Shown here: one piece after another, positions 11,760-25,080 of the stretch
Layout: each line of letters starts with the position of its first letter
Position numbering within the stretch: position 1 is the first letter of the stretch
Source: Colius striatus
Taxonomy: Eukaryota; Chordata; Aves; Coliiformes; Coliidae
Direction of reading: 5' to 3'
NCBI RefSeq assembly: GCF_028858725.1
Contig: NC_084767.1
Coordinates: 20,847,895 to 20,911,894 of the forward strand
DNA: 64,000 bases
Made by a program: the position numbers and the translations under genes
Notes under the pieces: generated by a model
The model's database searches: none
Told to the model about the DNA's origin: nothing
The model's input: only the letters and a program-made list of their open reading frames with translations

Positions 11760-14074
11760 ATAAAAATCTGTTCCTCGCTCCTTATAGCATTGAAAAGGCT
11801 GCTTAAATTTACGAATCTTTACGTTTTCATTTATGAGTGCATTTGTTTTCTTCCTCTCTGCGCCTCTGTCTAAAGGCATAAGGCTTTTTGTTGCAATGGA
11901 TGGAACTGGACAGAAAGCAAAATGAATGATAAATAGGTTTCAAATATCTATACAATGTCCTACAATACTATACATAAAAAGGCCACAGCTTTTTATATCA
12001 GATGGCTTGGTTCTGGGGGGTAAGAGAAGAAACCACAGCATTTCTTTCAAAAGCTGGAATGCTCCCTCTTGTTTCTAACTTTTATTATTCAACATCTTTT
12101 TTATACAACGTAATAAATATTGATAAAATTAAACAATAATAAAACTTTTTATAGGGACATCTATGTAAACTTGTTTTGCAGTCTGCAATGTTAAAAACAG
12201 CACACAAGAAATAGAGAAGGAAACAGAATAAGGTAACTGGAGGTTTGGGATAAAGACAATTGGAAGCAAGTGTATTTAAACAGCTAGTGAGAGACCTAGA
12301 GAAATTATGATTGCTGCTGTTATCACTTTGTGTCCAGGCAAAACTGACATCTCTGAAAGAAAATGACTGAATTTTGCCAAAAGTCAGCAGGCATTGCAGA
12401 CTCAAGGAAACTATGTGGATAAAGGGAAAGTGCACGTAGTTATAAGAAAACCTACATTAGAACACCAGACAAATTACAAAGATAAGAATGTTGATTAACT
12501 TCTCTTGCATTCAGTGTTGAACTCAGTTATATCCATTGCCAACAGTAACAATGATCACTTTACTTTTAGTCACAGTACAGCCTGGCAAGACCTGAAAGTA
12601 AGCTGCGGTCATGAAACCAGCAGTTAGGAAAAAAAACTGATACACAAAGCTGTTTTCACTAGCACAATAACATAACAAAGCTGTTTGAATGAAACAACAT
12701 TTTAAAAATAAACATTGAAAGTTACTTTGGAGAGGAATGTAAAATAGTTTGTATCAGCTTCTACTAAGCAAGCAAGCAAAACAAAACCCAGGATTCATCG
12801 CAGCTAATTCTTAATTCTCAAAAAGATTACACGTGGATGCAGAAAACACAGGCAGAATCTTTCTGTGGTCATCTGAGACATGTCTGCAGAGAGGGATCCA
12901 GCACATCTAGGGCAGGTACATAAATGAAGTACGATGAATTGGCTTCTTCAGGTCCTGCCTTGCTCCACTGACAATAGTGGGAACCTCAAATGCTGACTTA
13001 CTAAAGATGTATCATTTTCAGCCAGATAAACTCAGATCATGTGATAACTCCACACTCCCCCCCCACCTACCCATTCTGTTCAACTTCTAGTAGAATAAAT
13101 AAGCAAGCCTTGTTTCTTTTCTTTTTTAATCCCTCAGTCAGACATAGATGAACTACTGTTGACATTCCTTATTAATAGAACTGTCTAAGCACAGCTATTT
13201 ACTGAACTGTCATTTTCTTCCTAATTTCAGTTCTGTATACCACTTTTAATGGAATTGTCCTTCCTGTATCTTAAGAATGCTCAGCTACAAGTACCACCAC
13301 TCAGGAAGACCACCATAGAAAAAAGGGTTGGATCCCAAAGCGTCTTTCTTTGATTTCCTTGGTCTTTCTACTAAAGAAAATAAGTGCTAGCAGTTACTTG
13401 CCGTAGTGTGACTGGTGTGAATGATCTTGAATGCCAACAGATTAGTGTGGTACAAAGTAAAGAGTAGGGCAAGGGAACAACAGTGTGCAAGGTCTACTAC
13501 CAGCAACAATGTCAAACGAGCAAAAAGGGATAAACTGTTCTTTCATCTCCTACCTGTATCTGGAGAGTGACCCCAGATATCTGGAGATTGGAGTTGGGTG
13601 GTAACTGTCTTCGTTCATGACTTCTGCCTCCTCTTCCTTCTTGTGATGGCCCTGCTTCATCCACTTCTTCCTCCGCCACCTTTGTAGCAGGAATTTCTTC
13701 CCTTACTAAATGAGCTGACTTTCACATTCAATATTTCTTTTTCTGTATAGAGGCAACTGATACCAGTTACAGGTTTGTTCTCTGACTCAGCTGCAGTGCC
13801 TGTCAGTGGGGTTTGAGCAGCCATAGTGCATGTCGATCTAATTCCCTGCCCCCTCTCTCCAGCCTGAGGGTGCTGCCTAATGTTGAGCAATGTTTGGTAG
13901 ATACTGGCCAGGGCCCAGGACCGTGTGGTAAGTTGTGCCTCTTTGGAATAGCCACAACATTTTCCTTTCAAATACTCGATCACTCTTGCAGTTGTCCAGG
14001 GGAGACGTTCCAAACTATTGGAGGTGGTAATTTCTCTAGATCTAACAGTCATTGAAAATCAGTTATTCAAAATA
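11760..14074. other. Intergenic, no gene supported
   Basis: AT-rich with no CpG cluster. A 131-codon minus-strand frame at 13657-14052 has no family resemblance I can name and no splice context that convinces me. Nothing else stands out. Confidence 0.45.
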
Positions 14075-14578
14075 AACCAGAGTTTACTCTGGAATATTGT
14101 GTCTAGTTCTGGGTCCCTCAGTTCAAGAAGGACAGGGAGCTGCTGGAGAGAGTTCAGCACAGGGCCACCAAGATGAGTGCTCCACTGAGTGGAGCATTTC
14201 TCTTATGATGAGGGAGCTGGGGCTCTTTAGCTTGGAGGAGACTGAGGGGCGATCTCATTAATGTTTACAAATATTTAAAGGGTGAATGTCAGGAGAATGG
14301 AGCCAGGCTGTTCTCAGTAATGGCCAATGATAGGACAAGGGGCAATGGGTACAAGCTGGAATATAAGAGGTTCCAAAGGAACAGAAGGAAAAACTTCACT
14401 GTGAGGGCAATGGGGTGCTGGAACAGGCTGCCCAGATGAGTCGTTGTGTCTCCTTCTCTGGAGATATTCAAAACCCAACTGTGTGACCTATTCTAGGAGG
14501 TCCTGCTCTGGCAGGGGGATTGGACTAGATGATCTCTAAAAGGTCCCTTTTCCAGCCCTTAAGATCCTTTGATTCTGT
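14075..14578 (+). mobile_element. CR1 LINE fragment, 3' end, plus orientation
   Basis: The plus strand starts in the C-terminal RT region with a block like that encoding CVQFW..LKRDRE, then runs through the stretch encoding LFSLEE-like residues. It ends in the CR1 3' UTR with GATTGGACTAGATGATCTC and a terminal ATTCTGTG octamer near 14578. It is 5'-truncated and broken. Confidence 0.85.
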
Positions 14579-14579
14579 G

Positions 14580-16780
14580 AAAAGCCCAATGTTTGCTGTG
14601 AATTTGCAAAGCAGCATGTTGAAGTTGTTTCTTGAAGCAGCATGTAGTGTTTGCTAGACTATTAAGAGGTAGGAAAGGTGACAGAAAACATCTACTATGT
14701 ATAGGGATTTTTAAGCAAACTGTCACTGGTAACTTGCATGCAAGATTCTTAAAACAATTGGCTAATACATATGATGACATGATACATTCTAGTGCAAAAG
14801 AGAGAAAAAGTGCTTGAGTGAATATGTAAGGGGAAAAAATGAGCCTTTCAATAAATTTTGTTGCAAACTGGGGAATTTTAATCTGTCAAATTGTCTGATG
14901 CCATTGCCATAGCAGTATTCATGTAACTACGTTATCAATAATTTATTGTTTAAGTGTGGAAAAAAATGCTGCTGAAAAAGTTCCCTCTGAATGGGAGAAT
15001 AGAAAAGGACACTAGTATTGCAATACCAAATTAAATTTTAAAAAGGAGAAATCTACTAGTGTAGATTTTTTATTCACTCTTATGTAAACTTGAAGCAGAG
15101 ACTAGCACTTTCCAAGGACTTGAGATGGGTGATTTATCCATAGCTTAATACCCTGTTCTCTCTTCTCTTTCCCTCACCCCATAGCATTCCTCACTCTGTG
15201 TCTTTGAAAGAGCATTGCTCTTACTAAAATGTATTGAGAGACAAATAGTACCTTTGATGGCGATGGACTTTCAAGGAGACCCAGAGTATTGCACGTGTTT
15301 ATTTATTAGACAATCATAAACAAAATTATTAAACTTTCAAACAAAATAATCACTGATCCAGCGGCAAAGCCTTGCACTTCTGTGTGTTCACTGGGAGCAT
15401 TAAGTGTCACAACTTCATTAAAACATTGCCATTTTGGAAAGGTATGATTTTTAAAACACTGATCTACAGTTGCAAATTCTTTGAACATTCAAACTAAGCT
15501 ACCTAGAAAACAAAACACAGATCATACCTTAATCTAATAGCTAGAAGCTCCACTTACTACAAAAGGTTTCATTCACAAGTTCCAATCTGACCGTAACACC
15601 CCTCAGTCTAACACATGGCTGGATGGATGAACTGAACAGGTCTCGGTTTTCAGTAGTAAAAATCAAACTCTTTTAATGTAATTGCTTTATACGTGATATT
15701 GTATTCAAAAAAAGAAAACAGAACACAGAATGTGAGTTCAGAAAACCAGCAGAGGTTGTCTGTCCCAGTGCGTGAACGACAACAGGTGATTTCCTAGCTC
15801 TTTGTCCAGGTTGTGAGTCAACTGTGGCCTCTCCAGTACTTCACTGAAGCCGGAACCCTCACCAGAATGATAGAGGATCTGTTACAAAACAGCCTGTTGT
15901 TGCAGTTTATGTGCAGCTCAAGCTAGTTACATTGCTCTGTCTGCAACTCCGAAGCAGGTCTCTTGCTTTCTCTTATGTGAGTTGTTAAATTAGAATTATG
16001 TTGATAAAAATTAAGGTAACTGAAAAGAAATCAAGTAATAGATTTTGCACCTCACCGTGATTTCAGATTTTGAAAAAGAAAAAACAACCCAAAAACCAAA
16101 GAGCTTTTCAGAATTACGTACTTCAGTTAAAAAGGAATATCAAGCCTAACATATACAGGGTGTATGAGTGAAATTCTCTGGGAATCAGGCACTTGTTGAA
16201 ACAACATTCTGCAATGTCACTAAGACTCTCAAGAGCCAAACGAAACTACAGCATCTGTAGAAAAAGTCCAGTTCTGCTACTCTCCCCCTTCTGACAGGGT
16301 TCCAAGCAGTGACAGGCAGATGGCAATCAAACTAGCTGTAATCATTCTGTATGGGACTTCTCAAAACCTGCAGCAGGTACTTGAATTTGGGGGAAAAAAG
16401 CAAAAAACAAACCCAAGCACCAAATCACATTTTCAAAGTAGAGCTTGGGCCTAGTGCACTGACAGTGCCATTTCTCTCCATAAAGAGTAAGCCGTAAAGA
16501 ACAGAGGTTTACTAGCTGCCCTTGAGTAATACAGGCTGCAGGTAAGCCAGAGCTTTCCATGTTTTCCCTGGAGGCGTTTGTGTGGCTGCAACCCTTAACA
16601 GACTTTAGGCTGCACCACTACGAGACACTTTGGTCAGTGTTAATGACAAGAAACGGCCTTAAATACAGTAACTGTTAAGACAGTACACGACAGGGTTTAA
16701 ATCATCTATAATAAAGTTGGCAGACTGAGCCCTGCCGGTGGGCGCAACTTGAATATGAATGCGAGAGGCGGCAGAGCCTA
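14580..16780. other. Intergenic upstream of the EGR1 CpG island, no gene seen
   Basis: AT-rich sequence with only short frames. I see no exon, repeat or RNA gene that I can name. CpG density rises abruptly from about 16.79 kb onward. Confidence 0.45.
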
Positions 16781-17358
16781 AGCACTGTGATTTATACAGC
16801 TGCGTCCCCACGTCACGACAGGGCTGCCGAGCACCCGAGCCGAGTGGCTCTGCTTTGCGCAGGGCTTCCGCGGGGAAAGGGCAATCCTGCGGCCGGCCGT
16901 GAAGCCTGGAAGCTGTGTGTCCCTGCCCGCACGCAGCCCACGGCCGGAGCGCCGCCGGCGCCGACACCGCGCCGTAAAGGAGGCGAAGGCGGCGCCGCCC
17001 GCGGCTAAGCACAGAGCCGCGGCGAGCAGGCGTCCCGGCAAGCTCCGCGCCGCCGCCGAGCAGGGGCTGCCGCACGCCACGGTGCTCCAGGGCCGCCTCA
17101 TTCGGAGCCCCCGCCCGCGCCGCGCGGCCGAGCGACGCTCCGTGCCCGCGGCGCGGCCAACGGCAGCTGCTACCCACGCGCTCCGCCCACGGAGCCCCGC
17201 GCACTGCGGGGAAGCCCTCGCTGCGGCGGCCGCGCAGGCGCACTGCGGCCGCACTGCGTCGCCGGTGCCGCCTGGCCCGGCGCCAGGGGAGCCCCGCGCC
17301 GCGGCGCGCCGGCAGCGGGGCCTCCCGGGCGGGGCGGGGCGGCGGCCGCGTCGAGCGC

Positions 17359-17368
17359 CTATTTATAG
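17359..17368. promoter_or_regulatory. CTATTTATAG element (TATA or MEF2-type) inside the island
   Basis: CTATTTATAG fits both a TATA core and a perfect MEF2 consensus. It is a lone AT-rich core in a CpG island, about 1.1 kb upstream of the EGR1 TATA element. It could mark an alternative upstream start, a divergent transcript or a MEF2 site. Confidence 0.4.
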
Positions 17369-18088
17369 TGCGGGAGGCTCCCCCCGCCCGGCCCGGGAAG
17401 TGCCTTCCCGCAGCTCCGCACCGTGCGTTCTGCCTCGGGCCGGGAGCCGGGGCGGAGGGCAGCCCTTGTCTGCGGGGACGGCGGGCAGGAAGGAGCCGCC
17501 GCTCCGCCAAGGGACGACCCTAAGGGCGCGAGAGCAGGGGCTAGAGCGCTGTCACTTGGCGTCGCGCCGAAGTCAATGGCGGCTGCGGCCGTGCGGTACC
17601 TGGGGTTCTGGTTTTGGCAGTGCACCATTATACGCTGCGTGACGGAGGCGCACAGAGAGAGCCTGGGTCTGCCCCGTTCTGGCGCTGCGGGCTCAGCTCC
17701 TCGGCTCTCGACGGGCGCGGGCGCCGCAGGGCGCTGCTGGCAGGCCTCCGGAGTCCCAGAGATGCCCCTTTTCCGGGAGCAGGCAGCCCCCAGAAAGCTG
17801 CTCCGCATCGGGGCTGCAGGGGCGCGGCGCCTCCGCGCAGACGAGGGGAGGCGAGCAGTGCGAGTCAAGCAAATTGGGTTGGGAGTGACCGGGCGCTCTG
17901 CCCGCGGGAGCGCGGCGGCGGCGGGGTCTGGGGGGAGCTCGTCAACAGCCCGGTGCCGCTTGCCCGGGCGGTGGATTCGCGCTCCCGGGGCCTCCGCGCG
18001 CTCCCGCGGTCCAAGGGCGGGCGCGCGGCCCGGCGGCAACCTGGCTCCCGTGCCCGGGCTCCCCGCGCCCCCCCGCCCCCAGCCGGGG

Positions 18089-18159
18089 CCGGAATCGCCA
18101 AATAAGGAGCGGGAAGCCTCCGCCGGAACCGAGACTTATAAGGTTATTTCCTAATATGG
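18089..18159 (+). promoter_or_regulatory. EGR1: EGR1 distal serum response elements (CArG cluster)
   Basis: Two perfect CArG boxes are present: CCAAATAAGG at 18098-18107 and CCTAATATGG at 18150-18159. A near-match, ACTTATAAGG, lies at 18134-18143. ETS-type CCGGAA cores lie beside them at 18089-18094 (followed by T) and 18123-18128. This is the arrangement on which SRF and ternary complex factors (Elk family) assemble in the mammalian EGR1 promoter. It should drive rapid induction by growth factors and neuronal activity. Confidence 0.85.
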
Positions 18160-18385
18160 AAAGTGCGGCGGGGGCTTCCGGCGGGCTCGCCGGGGCGGAC
18201 GGGGGCCGGAGACCCCGCGCCCCGGGGCCAGCGGCGCTGCGGCAGCGCTGCGGCCACGCTGCCCGGGGCGGGGGACGGGCCCTCACCGGGCGCGGGGCTC
18301 CCGGCCCGAGGCGGGCGGGGCCCCCGCGGCCCGGCTTTCCCCGGTGCCAGGCGCTGACGCCAGGCGGGGGTCCTCCAGCCCGCAT

Positions 18386-18429
18386 CCATATAAGGGCTTC
18401 CTGCTTTCCATATATGGCCATGTACGTCA
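18386..18429 (+). promoter_or_regulatory. EGR1: EGR1 proximal serum response elements and CRE-like site
   Basis: Perfect CArG boxes CCATATAAGG (18386-18395) and CCATATATGG (18408-18417) lie 12 bp apart, with an ETS-type CTTCCT between them. TACGTCA at 18423-18429 is a CRE-like site. Together with the distal cluster this gives five CArG elements, the number described for the mammalian gene. Confidence 0.88.
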
Positions 18430-18462
18430 GGGCCGGGGCGGGCTGCGGCCGGTGGAACCCGA

Positions 18463-18468
18463 TATATA
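18463..18468 (+). promoter_or_regulatory. EGR1: EGR1 TATA element
   Basis: TATATA within GATATATAGAGG lies about 230 bp before the EGR1 start codon and about 45 bp after the last CArG box. Transcription would start near 18490, giving a 5' UTR of roughly 200 nt. Confidence 0.75.
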
Positions 18469-18691
18469 GAGGCGGCTCCGGGGCGGGCGGGGAGTCCAGC
18501 GCTTCCAGCGGGCAGAGCCGGGGGGAGCCCCGGGCGGGCGGGCGGGCAGCCGAGCACTTTCAGCGGGCAGCGCCGGGGCGACCGCGGCGCGGGGCACGCA
18601 GCGGGCGACGGCCGCCTCGCCGCAGCCGGCCCGTCCGCCGGGGCCCCGGCGGCAGCGCCACCACACGTCAGGGCCCGAGCCCGGCGCCCTG

Positions 18692-20540
<1,849 letters not shown>

Positions 20541-21280
20541 GATTACCTTCTGGAACAGGAGAATTCACCTTTTCCATTGGTATTACCAGACATGAAGTCT
20601 CCAGTTACTCTCCCAAACACCATACGTTGCAAGGCTATTTAAGTTTTCTTTAAACTTCAGCTGCCTGAAACAACTGCCATTTAAGTTTTCCACCTCTGTT
20701 GAATGACTTAATTTGCATGGACTGTGGATATAAGTTCAGTATAATTTTCCCCGTAAACAACAGTCTTTTATTAGGAAGAACAGACTTTTGATTAAGTATG
20801 TAGCTGATGTAAATTGTACATGTGCCATGGTTTTCATTTCCTTTAGGTACTATTGATGTGAAAAATCTTTGCATATCCATATTGTATTATTTGGAGTTTG
20901 CAGGGCCATATTTTGTAAATGTTAATTCTATTTCGGTGACAATGCTGTAATGAGTTTCAAACTTCTTTGGGAACAGCACTTACTGTATTTGAGCATGTTA
21001 GAGTGATGCTATGTAAATATCACCTGATGAGACACTCACATGTGGCAGAAGTTTTGTTTTTAAAGTTACAAGTCTTGGTGCCTTTTTGTGAAGCCTTGCT
21101 GACGTCATGCATTTGTGTGAATGGATGCTTTGCATCTTGCCTTAAAGTGAAAGGGATGTTGCTCAAGGAATGTAAAGGAGAGCAGGGAATGGGTGGGGAA
21201 GGGAGCACGAGAAAGCCCTGGGGGACAGAATGTAAGCAAAAAAAACCCCACACCTCTCAAAGTCTATTTTTGTTACAAAA

Positions 21281-21311
<31 letters not shown>

Positions 21312-21540
21312 CAGGAGTTGGAATGTTGTAGTTACCTACTGAGTAGGCAGCAATTTTTTGTATGTTATGAACATGCGGTTCATTATTTTGTGGTTTATTT
21401 TTACTTTGTAATTGTGTTTGTTAAAATGAAAGTGACTGTTTGGCTTCTAAACACATCGAATGCGCTTTCCTGCCAATGGGATATGTGGTGTACAATACCC
21501 TTCCGAAAAAAATAAATAAAATATCCAATCGTGTGCACTT
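20541..21540 (+). other. EGR1: EGR1 3' UTR
   Basis: About 1 kb of AT-rich sequence lies between the stop codon and the poly(A) signals. It includes several ATTT-rich stretches, a (TA)n run near 21289-21310 and a perfect CRE-like TGACGTCA at 21100-21107. AT-rich, unstable 3' UTRs are typical of immediate-early transcripts. Confidence 0.85.
21511..21520 (+). terminator. EGR1: EGR1 poly(A) signals (two overlapping AATAAA)
   Basis: AATAAATAAA provides two overlapping AATAAA hexamers. A GT-rich stretch (GTGTGCACTT) follows about 10 bp downstream, as expected for a cleavage site near 21535. Confidence 0.85.
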
Positions 21541-22671
21541 CCATGTTTTCCTTTAAGTTGCTACATAGGAAGACTGTGCTGCAGCAACCCTGACTCCTTG
21601 AATGGCTGGGAAGTAACAAGTGCTACTTGACTCCTGGAGAAATACCCACTGAAAGAAAGGAGGGGAGACCAATCGCTCATAAATACGAAGGCATGGATGG
21701 AACACGCATATGCTTGCCTTAGGTGCTCTTTTGAAGTAGCCACAATTCCTGTTTTCTGGCTTCTCTAGAAGCCTGTGAGATAATCCTAGTGTCGTGGTTT
21801 GGCAAACCATGACACCTAGGAAGAAAAACAATTCTCAAAGTGCTGACAATAAGGGTTGAAAATTAAGATCTCCAATGTTTGTTCATAGATAGTCAGAAAT
21901 CTTCCTGGATGCAAGACAGTAGAACAGTTTCTAGTCTGGAAATAAAATGAGCTTAGTCCAAACGGTTGGTTGATGGAAGGCAGCTCTGCTCAGCTGAGGA
22001 CTGTCATAAGTTCCTTCTCAACACAGCATAGACTTGATAGCCTTTAGTACAGATGTTTCAGCATTTACAGAGAGGAAAGCATTTCCTTATGTGGTGGTTT
22101 GAAATACATTTCAGAGAGTATGTGACCTCTCTGCAAACTCAGAGGAGTTTGCATCCATGAGAACTGGTAGTGCAGGTACAGAGGAGAGTTCTGGTAAATC
22201 CCAGTCTATCATCTCTGAGGCAGGACTGTCCTCAGTGGCTTGGAATAAGCTGTGGGAAAGGGCCCGTACTTCCTTGCGTGGGTTTGTGTCTGAAGTGCTG
22301 GGTGTGACCTGCGAGCTGCTAACAGTGACTTTGCAGCTGGCCCTCATGGGCCTTTTCAGAAAAAAAAGCACTAGCTTTTTTCAACCCAAGGGGCTTCAGC
22401 CTCCAGCCAAGGCATGGGCAAACTGACTAATATGGCTTCACATTATTTGAGCATGTAACCCATGCCAGAAGCCACAGAAATCCACTTATGGAAGACAAGG
22501 TACTAACAAAGGACCTTCAAATGTGATGCTTCAAAGAAGGAAGCAAATAACATTATATAAAGCTAGCTGCATTTTTTTCCCCCACCTTTGGGTCCCAAAG
22601 TCAACAGCAAAATAAACAGTTGGGAGTCAGTCCAAGTCCATTCTGATCTGTGGGCACTGCTCTGTTCAGAT
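21541..22671. other. Intergenic downstream of EGR1
   Basis: No gene is visible; small frames only. It contains the 25-bp LTR-end palindrome at 21790-21814, listed separately. Confidence 0.5.
21785..21819. mobile_element. LTR-end remnant: 25-bp TG...CA palindrome with 5-bp target duplication
   Basis: A 25-bp block at 21790-21814 starts TGTCGTGGTTTG and ends CAAACCATGACA. These arms are inverted repeats with one mismatch, and the block is bounded by exact direct repeats CCTAG at 21785-21789 and 21815-21819. The outer bases match the termini of the solo LTR at 33256-34237, and the 5-bp duplication fits ERVL-type integration. It looks like a fossil LTR reduced to its two ends. Confidence 0.55.
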
Positions 22672-23070
22672 GTTTAGAATAGAACAGAATAGAGATAGTA
22701 TAGGATGTTGAAAATAGATGTTATATAGTATTTGAAAAGGACCTAGGGCCCACAAAGATCATCTAGACTAACTGCCTGACCACTTCAGGGCTATGCTATG
22801 AAGCATGCTAATAAAGGCATTGTCCACATGCCTTTTAAACACTGATAGGCATAGGAAATTCACCACCTCTCTAGGAAGCCTGTTTCAGTGTTTGACCACC
22901 CTCTCGCTAAATAAATGCTTCCTAATGTCAGGTCTGAATCTCTCCTGATGCAGCTTTTAATCATTCCCACGTGTCCTGTACTGTCACTGGATATCAGAAA
23001 GGACATCAGCACCCTACCCTCTCCACTTTTCCTCCTCAGAAAGATGTAGATGCTGTCATCTTTTTAAGCT
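22672..23070 (-). mobile_element. CR1 LINE fragment, 3' end, old
   Basis: The low-coordinate end has repeated TAGAATA/CAGAATAG-type units that match the CR1 terminal octamer on the minus strand. They are followed by a diverged 3' UTR and a remnant of the final RT codons near 23030-23070. It is more diverged than the other copies here and is 5'-truncated. Confidence 0.75.
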
Positions 23071-24240
23071 AGTCTCTGCTAACTCCTGGTCTAGGCTTCT
23101 GGAATTGTGAATGTGCAAAAAACTAACCACGTGGGCTCTCAAGCAATGCCTGATGACTCTGAGGGTGCCCCAGGTTTGCTAGTGCGCTTTGTACTGAAAT
23201 GAGCAGTCATGGTAATGGCCACGCCTGAACAGGCAGCAAAGATGCTCTTTGGTGCATTATGGGCAAGCTGGACCGACTCAGGCAGTGTGGCAGGGCTGTG
23301 CAGGTATGAAAGCCAGAGCACCCTTTCTAGACAGCAGTGCAAGGGAGATGATGGGAACTGCAAGGCCTCTCTAGCTCAAAGAAACGCTGATCCTACTTGC
23401 CCTGTGCTTTCTCCACTTTGTGACAGTAGGTTCTTTCAGCTTGTGGATGCCTCCAGAAATCCACCCTAACTCTCTCTCCCCCTGCTCCCCTGTCACTTAC
23501 TTAGTCCTCATCTTGAGGGTGCCACAGTCTCTCTTTAAATGGAAGGATTCTGAACTTCCACGGCTGTGGGCATTGGTCACAGGCACTCTGCAGGTAGCAG
23601 TGTCCAGATGCAGGGATGTTCAGAGAAACTGAACAGGGTACATAGGGCAACTGTTGGTCCCACGTTAACCCTGACTCAAAAAGTATTATAGCTGAATAGG
23701 GCAAGCCAGCCGTGTTCCGAGGGAAGAGTTTGATACCCATGCACTGTAGTTTGCCTATAACTGCCTGCAAGCTGGCAACTGACACTTCCTGTCCAGCCAG
23801 GGCATCACTTATCTGAATTGCATCTCATTGCAGGAAATTCTCCAGTATCATGGAGCTTCTCATCTGACCAAAACTAAAACCAAAACTACACGGGAAGATC
23901 TGTAACATGTGCCAACCACGGCCACTTTCGTGTAGATACCCATTGGTGTAACTTCCTAGGAAGAGCTCTTAATTTAAGCTTTGGCATTTGGTCTAAATTG
24001 CAGTGGCTTGTGCTCTCCATTTGTCATCCTTGTTTATAACATAAAGAAAAAGCATGAGGTCTTTTGCTCCCACTCTTTTCATGGCGTTCATCCCAGAAAA
24101 TGAAAGCAGATTTCAGGGTTGAGAAAGCACTGACTGTGCATTCTCTGTGAGATCTTTCTGCTTGCTGTTGGTCTGGAGAAGATGGGATTTCCGATTCCTA
24201 AAAAGTTTGCTCCTTGTCTGAGAGGATAAACCTTTTTCAA
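23071..24240. other. Intergenic, no gene seen
   Basis: Short frames only, with none recognisable. The sequence changes to a CpG island at about 24240. Confidence 0.45.
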
Positions 24241-24644
24241 GGAGGCTGTTCCCTGGGAAACTGCAGGTGCTGCCTCTGGCCGGGGAACCCCCTCGCCTTC
24301 CGCGCAGATAACGGCCCGGTGCGGCGCAGCGAGGGCGGGGGCGGGGAGGGAAGCGGGGGCCTCTGGCTTTACCAGTCCCTAGCACAAAACCCATTCGCCT
24401 GAATGAAACCTCGGCTGTTTGTCAGTTACAGCCCAGCGTCAGCTATGGCCGCTAGCGCCGGCGAAGGCCGTGCGTCGCCGCCGGCGGCCGCCGGGCTGCT
24501 CCTGGGGGACAGCGCGGGGCCGCGCCGCGGCTGCTGGCGGAGCGCCGGCGGGGACACGGCGCCCGCAGCGCCGGGAGCGCGCGGGGCTCCGTCACGCGGC
24601 CGCGGGGAGGCCAAGGCCGAGCGGAAACGCCGCTCCCGCGGCGC

Positions 24645-24723
24645 CCGGAACCGCCGGCACCATATTTGGCGTTTCCTCCGCGCCTTTTATGGCACATCCG
24701 AGGCCCAAAAAAGGTGTTTCCTG
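24645..24723. promoter_or_regulatory. Triple CArG box array with interleaved ETS sites
   Basis: Three perfect CC(A/T)6GG boxes lie within 55 bp: CCATATTTGG (24660-24669), CCTTTTATGG (24683-24692) and CCAAAAAAGG (24705-24714). ETS-type cores sit between and around them: CCGGAA (24645-24650), TTTCCT (24672-24677), ATCCG (24696-24700) and TTTCCTG (24717-24723). This is the grammar of SRF/ternary-complex-factor response elements, denser than in either EGR1 promoter cluster in this window. Confidence 0.75.
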
Positions 24724-24970
24724 CTCCCCCATTCCCGGGGCCGCGCCGCGCAGCTGCCGGGAGCCCGCCGCAGAGCTGGTCCCTCCCCGCCCCGGGGTGC
24801 ACTGTGGGGCCTGTTGGCGAGCCCCGCGGCGGCCCCGGGCGGGGAGGGCTGAGCTCCGTGCGGGGCCGAGCGGCGGCCCCGGGCCCCTGCGCGCTGCCGC
24901 CTGCGTGCCCGCGCTGCCCGGGCCTGCCGGAGGCCACGCAGGCCGCTGGCGTTTCCTCGCCGCTGCCCGC

Positions 24971-25010
24971 TGTTGCGGATTGTTTAATAGGGGCCGAGCC
25001 GCTCTCTGCG
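24971..25010. repeat. 40-bp block, copy 1 (in CpG island), repeated at 27111
   Basis: This block matches 27111-27150 at 34 of 40 positions without gaps and in the same orientation. It contains TTTAATAGGGGCCGAG and GCTCTCTGCG. The flanks of the two copies do not match. It lies at the downstream edge of the CpG island and resembles a core-promoter segment (TATA-like TTTAATA), but that role is unproven. Confidence 0.7.
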
Positions 25011-25080
25011 CGCCTCCGGAATAGGTAGGATGCAGCTTGACCGGGGGAGTACGGAAACGGCCGGTGCCCGTGTCCACCTA

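Larger units (their letters stand above)
24240..25080. promoter_or_regulatory. CpG island downstream of EGR1 with SRF/ETS module, no gene
   Basis: About 840 bp of dense CpG sequence begins roughly 2.7 kb after the EGR1 poly(A) signals. It includes an EGR-type site GCGGGGGCG at 24335-24343, the CArG/ETS triplet at 24645-24723, and a TATA-like TTTAATA near 24983. Long overlapping open frames on both strands come from the GC richness and have no domain. Either it is the promoter of an unannotated transcript or it is a stimulus-responsive enhancer for EGR1. Confidence 0.6.

Noticed and set aside
13657-14052. 131-codon minus-strand frame
   Set aside because: No family resemblance I can defend, no promoter or splice signals that convince, and it adjoins repeat sequence.
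16659-18154. Several 220-280 codon frames on both strands upstream of EGR1
   Set aside because: They lie in a CpG island where stops are rare, overlap each other on opposite strands, are rich in Arg/Ala/Pro/Gly and have no domain.
21289-21310. (TA)n tract in the EGR1 3' UTR as a regulatory element
   Set aside because: A simple dinucleotide run with no flanking signal; likely ordinary microsatellite.
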